From Brevibacterium sp. CCUG 69071 (lineage in GTDB: Bacteria; Actinomycetota; Actinomycetes; Actinomycetales; Brevibacteriaceae): a stretch of DNA of 64,000 bases. Each line of letters starts with the position of its first letter. Positions within the stretch are counted from its first letter, which is position 1. A program made the translations under genes and the position numbers. The notes beneath the pieces were generated by a model, which was given only the letters and a program-made list of their open reading frames with translations, searched no databases and was not told where the DNA came from. The DNA is taken from contig NZ_PGFV01000001.1 of assembly GCF_021023135.1 (NCBI RefSeq), forward strand, positions 682,001 through 746,000, in the 5' to 3' direction. This document shows positions 1-6,269 of the stretch, in pieces.

Positions 1-400
1 TCTCAGTGTCGAAGTCCGTGGTCCAGAATTTCTCGCCCCAATCGACATAGGCCTCTCCCCCGATGTCGTTGACGAGGATATCGAGGCGACCATGTCGGGC
101 ATCGATCGTCGACACCACCTCGTCGACCTGGCCTCGATCGAGGTGATCGCAGACGAGGGCTTCGGCCTGCTCGCCCTCGCTCGTGATGAGTTCGGCGGTC
201 TCGTCGATGGTCTCGCCTCGGCCGTAGTCGGAGGGATTCGAACGGGTGGATCGTCCGGTGCACCAGACGAAGGCACCGGACCGTGCGAGTTCGCGGGCGA
301 TAGCTCGCCCGGCCCCGCGTGTGGCGCCGGCGACGAGAGCGATCCTGCCCTCCAACGGTCGAGCGCATGGTCGTGTGTGGTCTGTGTCGAGTGCAGTCAT
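1..400 (-). CDS. SDR-family oxidoreductase, C-terminal part beyond the window
   Basis: The reverse strand from the ATG at 400 reads openly to the left edge (133 codons). It begins MTALDTDHTRPCARPLEGRI and continues with a Rossmann glycine motif AGATRGAGRAIA, then LDILVND as in the NNAG-type strand of short-chain dehydrogenases. It should be a soluble NAD(P)-dependent oxidoreductase; the Ser-Tyr-Lys active site lies outside the window, so the substrate cannot be inferred. It is divergent from the WYL regulator at 464, and the perfect palindrome at 422-442 lies between the two, so it is the likely target of that regulator. A CAGACT hexamer stands 6 nt before the ATG. Confidence 0.85.
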   Translation of the reverse strand, partial: MTALDTDHTRPCARPLEGRIALVAGATRGAGRAIARELARSGAFVWCTGRSTRSNPSDYGRGETIDETAELITSEGEQAEALVCDHLDRGQVDEVVSTIDARHGRLDILVNDIGGEAYVDWGEKFWTTDFDTE

Positions 401-421
401 GGCACCAGTCTGGAACCCCAT

Positions 422-442
422 CCCTGACAGGGAATGTCAGGG
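422..442. promoter_or_regulatory. Perfect 8-bp palindrome, likely operator of the WYL/YafY regulator
   Basis: CCCTGACA-N5-TGTCAGGG lies in the 63-nt gap between the divergent SDR gene and the WYL regulator. It sits upstream of the TATTCT -10-like hexamer at 451-456. Binding there would cover the -35 region of the regulator and the start region of the SDR gene. TGTCAGG half-sites next to YafY-type regulator genes are a pattern I associate with this family; the pairing here is inference. Confidence 0.7.
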
Positions 443-463
443 TGGCCGACTATTCTCGAAGAT

Positions 464-1399
464 ATGAAGGCTGCTCGGCTCGTGTCTGAGATCGTCATCC
501 TCGCCGCCCAGTCGCGTCCGATCACCGCCGAGGCCCTGGCACACCGTCTCGAGGTCACCGAACGTACGGTCTACCGCGATATCGGCGAACTGTCCGGGAT
601 GGGGGTTCCTGTGATCACCCAGGCGGGAGCCGGCGGTGGAATCAGTCTGCTCGGAGAGTGGGCCTCACCGGTGTCCGGGATGACACGCGACGAACTCGAC
701 TCCGTTCTCATCGGCTCTCTGGCCGCGGCCGATCTCGGGCTCGCCTCCGAATCCGCAACGGCGAGGGCGAAGATGCTCACGGCGACCGAGTCGGTGCTCT
801 CAGCGTCCGTGCTCGTCGACGGGCCGGATTGGTTCATGGCACAGGAGAGTCCGGAGCATTTGGCCTCGATCGCCTCTGCACTCCGGGCGCAGACGGGACT
901 GCGCATCGTCTATCTTCGTCGCGGCATCCGCAGCGTTCGCACTCTGGGTCCGCTCGGACTGGTGGTCAAGGCCGGGCGCTGGTATCTCGTCGCCCAAGCA
1001 CCGGGCGGGATCCCGCGCACCTACCGGGTCTCCCGGATCGTTGAGACCTCCCCGCGGTATCGGCGGATGACCGGCCCGACAGACTTCGACCTCGGCGAGT
1101 ACTGGCAACGCTCCCAAGCGGCCTTCGATGCCTCCATCCGCACCACCTCGGTGAGGTTGAGGATTCCCGAGGCGCGCATTCCGGATCTGCTCAGAGCGGT
1201 GCCGGGTCGGGTGACCGATCATGCGATCGAGAACGCGCGACTCGATGACGGGATCATGGAACTCGAGCTGCCGATGGAGCCCGGTGAGATCGCCGTGTCT
1301 CAGCTGATCATCGTGCCCGAGGTCGAAGTCGTCTCACCGCTGACGGTCCGCCGCAGCCTCCGTGCTCACGCCTCGGCCGCCGCGAAGCTCAATCATTGA
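464..1399 (+). CDS. YafY-type HTH/WYL-domain transcriptional regulator
   Basis: This is a 311-residue cytoplasmic DNA-binding protein. Residues ~1-55 form a DeoR/HTH_11-like helix-turn-helix (AEALAHRLEVTERTVYRDI). The rest carries a WYL domain with GRWYLVAQ and RTYRVSRI around residues 170-200. An in-frame ATG at 434 exists, but it lies inside the operator palindrome. The ATG at 464 matches the family N-terminus and is preceded 7 nt upstream by TATTCT, a leaderless-type arrangement. It most likely controls itself and the divergent SDR gene; the effector is unknown. The next gene begins 10 nt after its stop on the other strand. Confidence 0.85.
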   Translation: MKAARLVSEIVILAAQSRPITAEALAHRLEVTERTVYRDIGELSGMGVPVITQAGAGGGISLLGEWASPVSGMTRDELDSVLIGSLAAADLGLASESATARAKMLTATESVLSASVLVDGPDWFMAQESPEHLASIASALRAQTGLRIVYLRRGIRSVRTLGPLGLVVKAGRWYLVAQAPGGIPRTYRVSRIVETSPRYRRMTGPTDFDLGEYWQRSQAAFDASIRTTSVRLRIPEARIPDLLRAVPGRVTDHAIENARLDDGIMELELPMEPGEIAVSQLIIVPEVEVVSPLTVRRSLRAHASAAAKLNH

Positions 1400-1409
1400 G
1401 CCAACTCGG

Positions 1410-2201
1410 TCACTGAACGTCGTAGCTGCCGTTGATCTGCCCGGCGCCGACTCCGCCCACGGCCTCCATCGCGGCCTTCGAGAGGTCGAAGCAGCGGTTG
1501 CCGTGGTAGGGACCGCGGTCGTTGATGCGCACGGTCACGGACTTGCCGTTGGCCTCGTTGGTGATCTTCACCTTGGAGCCGAAAGGCAGGGTCTTGTGGG
1601 CGGCGGTGAGCTTGTTCGTGTCGAATGACTCGCCGTTCGCGGTCTTCTGACCGTCGAATCCGTCTCCCCCGCCGTAGTACGACATCGGGCAGGACCCTGA
1701 CTCTCCGGCGGACTTGCCCGACTTCGACGGTCCGTCATTCTCGTCCGCACTCGAGCCCTTGGAGGACGATCCGGACGACGATGACCCTGAAGACGCGGAG
1801 TCGCCGGTGCTCTTCGGACTGGGGCTCGGGGTCTCGGTCTTGGTCTCAATCGTGATCTTGCCCGGCTTCTCTTTGGCCTGCTTCTTCGCTTTGGCCAGGA
1901 CCTCATCGGGTGTCTGGGAGGGCTGAGACTCGGCGACGACGGGCGATTCGGCGACGACCTGCTGGCCCCGGTCGGTGTTCTCGGGAACCATGGCCAGACT
2001 CGACCCGACGATCGCGGCGGTCGCCACGGTGGGGACGATGAAGGCGGAGAGCACGGGGCGGGTGCGGACTGCCGCGAGCACTCCCCCGGCGGTGTGCGCC
2101 GGTCCCTGCGGAGAGTGACGGCCAGATCTCTTCTTCGGTGCTCGGAGAGCGGTGAAGATGGTGCCCGTCGCTTTGGAGCTCGGTGAAGAGTGTTTGCCCA
2201 C
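1410..2201 (-). CDS. RlpA-like double-psi beta-barrel protein, membrane-anchored
   Basis: The protein is 263 residues from a GTG at 2201. That start has a GAGG ribosome site 9 nt upstream, whereas the in-frame ATG at 2237 has none. A basic N-terminus is followed by one hydrophobic segment (about residues 50-72), then a Ser/Thr/Pro/Glu-rich spacer. The C-terminal ~90 residues form a double-psi beta-barrel with TANGE, LPFGSKVKI and the RlpA signature VRINDRGPY. RlpA proteins are septal lytic transglycosylases or peptidoglycan-binding proteins acting outside the membrane. A strong-looking promoter with repeated GTTAN boxes lies ~100 nt upstream. Whether it cleaves glycan cannot be told from sequence. 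Confidence 0.82.
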   Translation of the reverse strand: MGKHSSPSSKATGTIFTALRAPKKRSGRHSPQGPAHTAGGVLAAVRTRPVLSAFIVPTVATAAIVGSSLAMVPENTDRGQQVVAESPVVAESQPSQTPDEVLAKAKKQAKEKPGKITIETKTETPSPSPKSTGDSASSGSSSSGSSSKGSSADENDGPSKSGKSAGESGSCPMSYYGGGDGFDGQKTANGESFDTNKLTAAHKTLPFGSKVKITNEANGKSVTVRINDRGPYHGNRCFDLSKAAMEAVGGVGAGQINGSYDVQ

Positions 2202-2266
2202 TGTGAAGTCCTCGTAGTCCGTGATCAGAAATCGCACCGATGCGGAGATGCCGGGGAAGTCGCATT

Positions 2267-2347
2267 CGAGTGCGGTCTCAGCACTCGCTCCAAGTTATCG
2301 GATCGTTACCTGAACACAGTCTAGTTAAGGAACTGTTACAAAATCAA
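2267..2347 (-). promoter_or_regulatory. Promoter, paired GTTAN boxes and leader hairpin of the RlpA-like gene
   Basis: On the reverse strand a TTGATT (2342-2347) and a TAGACT (2318-2323), 18 nt apart, make a good sigma-A-type promoter. Four GTTAN boxes (plus-strand GTTAT 2294, GTTAC 2305, GTTAA 2324, GTTAC 2335) form two direct-repeat pairs, each with an 11-nt period. One pair lies inside the promoter spacer and one just downstream of the start. A 7-bp hairpin (CGAGTGC/GCACTCG, 2267-2287) sits in the ~110-nt leader. Direct repeats of this kind are bound by MtrA-type response regulators at cell-wall genes; assigning MtrA here is inference. Confidence 0.55.
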
Positions 2348-2357
2348 TGCGACGCGC

Positions 2358-2696
2358 TCAGCCGACTTCGGTTCCCTTGCCCTTGCGGGTGACCAGCTTG
2401 CGCACCCCGTCGGCACCGTTGGTCACGGTCTCCTGGGCCTTGTCGAAAGCGCGCTCAACCTTGCCGCTGCGCACGGCGTCGTCGATGACGTGGGCGACAT
2501 TGCCGAGAGCCTTGTTCACGGTCGACTCCGTCGTCTCGATCAGACTCGAACTCGTGGTGGCCTCGCGGACGTTCTTGACCCCGCTGCTGGCGGCCCCGTA
2601 GGCACGCGTAGCCGCCGAACGGGCGCGTTCTGTCGGCGTGCGCTTGGTGGAGTCGATGACGTCATCGGGTTCGATCGGTTCTTCGTGAGAGCTCAT
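2358..2696 (-). CDS. Small hypothetical protein, 112 aa
   Basis: I do not recognise a family. The protein is hydrophilic and rich in Thr, Ser, Glu and Arg, with predicted helical stretches (NKALGNVAHVIDDAVRSGKVERAFDKA) and a basic C-terminus. It has no signal peptide or membrane segment. It is divergent from the GDPD gene, with a 55-nt gap. Codon use is like its neighbours, which supports a real gene, but no function can be proposed. Confidence 0.6.
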   Translation of the reverse strand: MSSHEEPIEPDDVIDSTKRTPTERARSAATRAYGAASSGVKNVREATTSSSLIETTESTVNKALGNVAHVIDDAVRSGKVERAFDKAQETVTNGADGVRKLVTRKGKGTEVG

Positions 2697-2751
2697 ACCT
2701 CCATCGTTGTCGACGCCGCCGATCTGGTCAACAGCAACCTAGGATTGGACC

Positions 2752-3516
2752 ATGAATTCTCAGCCGGAGATCATCGCACACCGAGGCGGACTGTGGCCGG
2801 GCATGAGCGAGAACACCCTCGAGGCCTTCGCCGCCGCCCATCGCGCCGGAGTGGAGTGGATGGAGACCGATGTCCATGCCTCTGCCGACGGCGTGCTGTT
2901 CGCCGCCCACGACGCCGATCTCGATCGGATCGCCGAGCGCCCGCATCGGATTCGTGATCTTCCGGCCGTCGAGCTCGATCGGATCGAGCTGGTGGCCGGT
3001 GGGCGGCTGCCGCGCCTGAACTCCCTGTTCGATGAGCTGTCCGGTGCGCGCTGGAACATCGACGTCAAGGCTCCGCACAGCATCGGTCCGATGATCCGCA
3101 CGATCCGCACGGCCGGCGCCGAGGAGCGAGTGCGCTTGGCCTCGTTCGCCACGTCGACGCTGCGGCACCTGAGATCGGGCCTGCCCGGGATCCGCACCTC
3201 TGCCGGAACGGCGGAGACCGCCCTGTTCACCCTCGGCGCCCTGCCCGGCGTGCCCGATCGCGGCCTCGCCCCGTTTCCACCCGGCCTCGATGCACTGCAG
3301 GTTCCGAGATCGTTCAAAGGGATGCCGGTGGTGACCGCGGGGTTCGTCGAACGCGCGCATGCCGCCGGTCTGCTCGTGCATGTGTGGACTGTCAATGATG
3401 CCGCGGGTATGCGCGCGCTCCTCGACCTCGGAGTCGACGGCCTCGTCACCGATGACGTCATGGAGGGACTCAAACAGCTGGTTGAGCGCGGCAGGCCGAC
3501 CGGCGGTGCTGCCTGA
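2752..3516 (+). CDS. Glycerophosphodiester phosphodiesterase
   Basis: This 254-residue GDPD-family TIM-barrel enzyme hydrolyses glycerophosphodiesters to glycerol-3-phosphate and an alcohol. Visible motifs are HRGG (H10, R11), ENT (20-22), the E38/D40 metal pair and H53, then DVKAP and the terminal LVHVWTVND and GVDGLVTDD segments typical of the family. There is no signal peptide, so it is probably cytoplasmic. A TAGGAT hexamer ends 6 nt before the ATG, suggesting a leaderless transcript. Confidence 0.9.
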   Translation: MNSQPEIIAHRGGLWPGMSENTLEAFAAAHRAGVEWMETDVHASADGVLFAAHDADLDRIAERPHRIRDLPAVELDRIELVAGGRLPRLNSLFDELSGARWNIDVKAPHSIGPMIRTIRTAGAEERVRLASFATSTLRHLRSGLPGIRTSAGTAETALFTLGALPGVPDRGLAPFPPGLDALQVPRSFKGMPVVTAGFVERAHAAGLLVHVWTVNDAAGMRALLDLGVDGLVTDDVMEGLKQLVERGRPTGGAA

Positions 3517-3622
3517 CAGTAGCGGCTGCAGGCTGAGAGTGGCGACCGACAATGGCGGCTTGCCGCAACGTGCCGCCTGAAGACGCGGCACTGCCGAACT
3601 GTACTGTGTCGCCTGAGAATGA

Positions 3623-3648
3623 GGAATAAGCCCAGACGGTAGACTGTT
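3623..3648 (+). promoter_or_regulatory. Sigma-R/SigH-like promoter of rbpA
   Basis: GGAAT (3623-3627) and GTT (3646-3648) are separated by exactly 18 nt, ~44 nt before the rbpA ATG. This fits the GGAAT-N18-GTT consensus of ECF sigma-R/SigH promoters for thiol-oxidative stress. A TAGACT hexamer (3640-3645) overlaps it and could serve the housekeeping sigma factor. Confidence 0.65.
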
Positions 3649-3691
3649 CCCTCGTAGCAGAGGACAGCAGTCGAGTCGGAAGGTGAGAGAT

Positions 3692-4033
3692 ATGAGCGAA
3701 CGCAGTCTCCGCGGAACACAGTTGGGATCACGCAGCCTGGAGACGGAAGAGGGCGTCGAGCCCGCTCCGCGTCAGATGGTCGAGTTCGAATGCGAGGACG
3801 GCACACGCTTCAAGGTGCCCTTCTCCATCGAAGCCGAAGTCCCCTCCACCTGGGATTCGGGCATTCACGGCATCGGCACCCGCGTGGGCGTCAACGAACC
3901 CGACGGTGAGCCCGTCAAGCACGTCCGCTCACACTGGGACATGCTGCTCGAGCGCCGTTCCTTCGACGAACTCCAGGTCCTCCTCGATGAGCGCCTGGCG
4001 ATTCGCCGCGGCGAGGTGCCCGCCCAGGCCTGA
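3692..4033 (+). CDS. rbpA: RNA polymerase-binding protein RbpA
   Basis: RbpA is a 113-residue actinobacterial factor that binds RNA polymerase and group I/II sigma factors and stabilises open complexes. The sequence starts SERSLRGTQLGSRS, has the beta-barrel core (FECEDGTRFKVPF), and ends in the sigma-interaction region HWDMLLERRSFDELQVLLDE. The ATG at 3692 has GGAAGG 8 nt upstream and matches family N-termini; an in-frame GTG at 3683 would add three residues. In Streptomyces rbpA is under sigma-R, and the same promoter type is present here. Confidence 0.95.
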   Translation: MSERSLRGTQLGSRSLETEEGVEPAPRQMVEFECEDGTRFKVPFSIEAEVPSTWDSGIHGIGTRVGVNEPDGEPVKHVRSHWDMLLERRSFDELQVLLDERLAIRRGEVPAQA

Positions 4034-4071
4034 GCCGGGCAGTCGGCCGCACAGCCGACACAGAAGCACTC

Positions 4072-4103
4072 ATGGGGTGCAGGTCGATCGACCTGCACCC
4101 CAT
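4072..4103. terminator. 32-nt perfect palindrome between rbpA and the mannosyltransferase gene
   Basis: ATGGGGTGCAGGTCGA followed directly by its exact reverse complement, giving 16-bp arms. It lies between the convergent genes rbpA and dpm1, so it most likely terminates both. There is no long T tract, as is common in high-GC actinobacteria. Confidence 0.8.
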
Positions 4104-4135
4104 TGTCATGCGTACGCGATTGTCATGAGTACGCG
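4102..4135. repeat. 17-nt tandem repeat next to the dpm1 stop codon
   Basis: ATTGTCATGCGTACGCG (4102-4118) is followed head-to-tail by a copy with one mismatch (4119-4135). It starts inside the terminator palindrome and ends 4 nt before the stop of the reverse-strand gene. Confidence 0.8.
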
Positions 4136-4139
4136 GTTC

Positions 4140-4889
4140 TCAGCGCTCCTTCGACAGCAGCCGGCGCAGCTGCCGCCCGCGCCGATCGAACCCCCAGCCG
4201 GCGACCTTCGTGAACGCCTCGGTGATGATCGATTTGCTCATCTTCGACTCCCCCAGTTCGCGCTCGACGAAGACGATGGGAACCTCGGCGACGCGGAAGC
4301 CCGCTTCCACCACTCGGTAGGTCATGTCGATCTGGAAGCAGTATCCCTGCGACTGCACACCGGAGAGATCGAGGGTTTCGAGGACGGTGCGCGAGTAGGC
4401 CCGGAATCCTGCGGTGGCGTCCTTGACCCCGAGACCCATCACGGCGTTGACATAGAAGTTCGCGCCGCGTGAGAGCAGGAAGCGAGACCGCGGCCAGTCG
4501 ACGATCGCCCCTCCCCGCACCCACCGCGATCCGATGACGAGGTCCGCCTCGCCGGTGCGGGCAACGTCGAGGAGCTGTCCGAGGTCGAGCGCCCGATGGG
4601 AGCCGTCGGCGTCGAATTCGCAGATGATGTCGTAGTCGCGTTCAAGAGCCCATTCGAAGCCGGCGAGATATGCCATGCCGAGGCCCGCCTTCTCGCTGCG
4701 GTGCAGGACGTGGACGCGATCGTCGACGGCCGCCTGTTCATCGGCCCACTGCCCCGTGCCGTCGGGGGAACCGTCGTCGACGACGAGCACATCGACCTCG
4801 GGCTGCCGTTCGAACAGGCCGGACAGGGTCACCGGCAGGGCAAGACGTTCGTTGTAAGTCGGAATGACGACCAGGATCTTCGAAAGCAC
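4140..4889 (-). CDS. Polyprenol monophosphomannose synthase (GT2)
   Basis: This 249-residue GT-A glycosyltransferase transfers mannose from GDP-mannose to polyprenyl phosphate at the cytoplasmic membrane face. The product feeds lipoglycan and protein mannosylation. Seen: VVIPTYNE near the N-terminus, VVDDGSPDGTG, the DAD metal motif (93-95) in EFDADGSH, GSRWVRGG and GYCFQIDMTYR. There is no C-terminal membrane domain, so it resembles the stand-alone catalytic subunit (Ppm1 D2 or DPM1-like). Translation starts at a GTG with TATCGT 7 nt upstream. The rbpA neighbour is conserved in other actinobacteria. Confidence 0.9.
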   Translation of the reverse strand: MLSKILVVIPTYNERLALPVTLSGLFERQPEVDVLVVDDGSPDGTGQWADEQAAVDDRVHVLHRSEKAGLGMAYLAGFEWALERDYDIICEFDADGSHRALDLGQLLDVARTGEADLVIGSRWVRGGAIVDWPRSRFLLSRGANFYVNAVMGLGVKDATAGFRAYSRTVLETLDLSGVQSQGYCFQIDMTYRVVEAGFRVAEVPIVFVERELGESKMSKSIITEAFTKVAGWGFDRRGRQLRRLLSKER

Positions 4890-5226
4890 GGCCTCAACGA
4901 TACGCCGCGGGGACGGAAGTCAATGAGCCGACACCCCCGCCTTCGGACCACGTTGTGCAACGAGTTATCTAATGACGGGTGTGCCGACTCCATTCCGACG
5001 TCCGCGGAATGTCAACAGCGAATCTAGTCGCTCCCAGCGTCTTTGCAAAATTCCTCTGACCTGGGACGATGCTCAAATTCGCAGGTCAGACGCAAGCGAA
5101 TCGATAGCGAAAATCTTCCCCCACGGCGTGTCGTCTTGATTTCAGGTGCCGTATTTGCTGCATTCATCTCACTGACCGGGATCACGGGTCTCTGCGCGCT
5201 CGCGGCGGACTCCTACCGCTCTCAGT
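4890..5226. other. 337-nt stretch without a convincing gene
   Basis: The stretch separates dpm1 from the amidohydrolase-like gene. I see two inverted repeats: CATTCCG-N7-CGGAATG (4991-5011), and a 9-bp hairpin TCTGACCTG/CAGGTCAGA (5055-5063 with 5082-5090). The 5040-5150 part is visibly richer in A/T than its surroundings. A plus-strand frame encodes one hydrophobic segment near 5125-5210, but it has no good start and runs on antisense to the next gene. I take it as non-coding or a decayed remnant. Confidence 0.5.
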
Positions 5227-6198
5227 TCAGAGAACGACCCGAGTCGGCAGGGGAACGTCCGGAGACAGCTCCGGCAGCCCGGGTGTGCCGGAGCGCGGAT
5301 CGGTGCTCCATGCGGCCACTCGCGGGTCGGCGACCTGGACGACGAGCCGCTCGACCTGCCAGCGGACGAAGTCGGCCACGGCTCCGGGGGCGAGGACACC
5401 GCCCTCGGGGTTGCCGGCGGCGCGGTGGGCGAATCGAGTCGCGGCATTGAATGCGGCCCTGGCCCCGATGCCGTTCTCGCCGATCACGGCATCGCGCACG
5501 CTCGCCCAAGGAGATTCCTCCGAGTAGCTCAGCGACACCTGTGCTCCGGCGGAGAGGAGCTGGGCCAGCGGCTGCGGACGGGCGGGGTCGAGCGTGATGG
5601 CCACCCCGGAACGACCGAGATCGCTGACGAAGGTGTCTTCGACGGCGAAATCGAGGAGCAGACGGTATCCGCTGCGCTGCGCCAGCGCGGCGTTCTCCCG
5701 CAGACGCTCGAGCACCTCGGCGAGGCGCTCGCCGTCGTCGATGAGGATGTTGAGGGAGGTGCGCGGAAGTTCGCTGAGCGCGAGGAATTCTGCAGCTGCG
5801 ATTGACGCGCGCCCGGCATCCGCCTCGTCGGCTTCCGGCTCGTCGACGTCCGCATCACCGGCACCGTCCGCGCCGAGCGTCGGATATCCGATCACGTGCA
5901 GCGCCTCGGGTGCCGTGGCCCGGAACCGGGCGATCGTCTCGGCGCCGCCGAGCACATGGGCGTGGGTGAAGCCGCGCTCATACACCTCCGGTGCGGTGGG
6001 CGCGTGCTCATCGAGGACGAGGCCGGCATGGACGAATCCGGGCGTCAGGAAGTCCCCGGCCAGGTCGCTCGCCTGCGGATCGAGGGCCAGTGCGGCCTCA
6101 TCGGAGCCGATGAACGACACCGTGCCTCCCGCCGTCCCGAGGGCCGTCGCGAAGGGATCGACACTGCTGTACACATCTCCACCAAAGTACATATTCAC
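5227..6198 (-). CDS. Amidohydrolase-like protein lacking visible metal ligands
   Basis: The 323-residue protein follows the amidohydrolase layout. An N-terminal beta strand (NMYFGGDVYSSVDPFATAL) leads into DFLTPGFVHAG, where the family normally has PGxIDxHxH. Near the C-terminus, GNPEGGVLAPGAVADFVRW matches the usual GxLxxGxDAD strand. The HxH pair, the later histidines and the terminal aspartate of the metal site are not recognisable, so catalysis is doubtful. I start at the GTG at 6198: homology begins there and TAGCCT lies 7 nt upstream. A longer ATG form (6264) would begin 6 nt from the divergent exonuclease. Confidence 0.7.
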   Translation of the reverse strand: MNMYFGGDVYSSVDPFATALGTAGGTVSFIGSDEAALALDPQASDLAGDFLTPGFVHAGLVLDEHAPTAPEVYERGFTHAHVLGGAETIARFRATAPEALHVIGYPTLGADGAGDADVDEPEADEADAGRASIAAAEFLALSELPRTSLNILIDDGERLAEVLERLRENAALAQRSGYRLLLDFAVEDTFVSDLGRSGVAITLDPARPQPLAQLLSAGAQVSLSYSEESPWASVRDAVIGENGIGARAAFNAATRFAHRAAGNPEGGVLAPGAVADFVRWQVERLVVQVADPRVAAWSTDPRSGTPGLPELSPDVPLPTRVVL

Positions 6199-6269
6199 AG
6201 CCGACAGGCTACACCGTTCCGGTCCGTCGCTTGTGCCCGTGTCAGGACCGTCGGGTATCGTCATCGATT

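Noticed and set aside
226..245. tRNA T-arm-like sequence GGATTCGAACG
   Set aside because: It falls inside the SDR coding frame and no acceptor or anticodon arm can be folded around it.
2202..2320. c-di-AMP (ydaO-type) riboswitch before the RlpA-like gene
   Set aside because: This class often precedes actinobacterial cell-wall hydrolases, but the conserved core segments are not recognisable; only a simple hairpin is seen. A covariance-model search would decide.
5043..5450. Plus-strand frame with one hydrophobic segment
   Set aside because: No credible start or ribosome site, and more than half lies antisense to the amidohydrolase-like gene.
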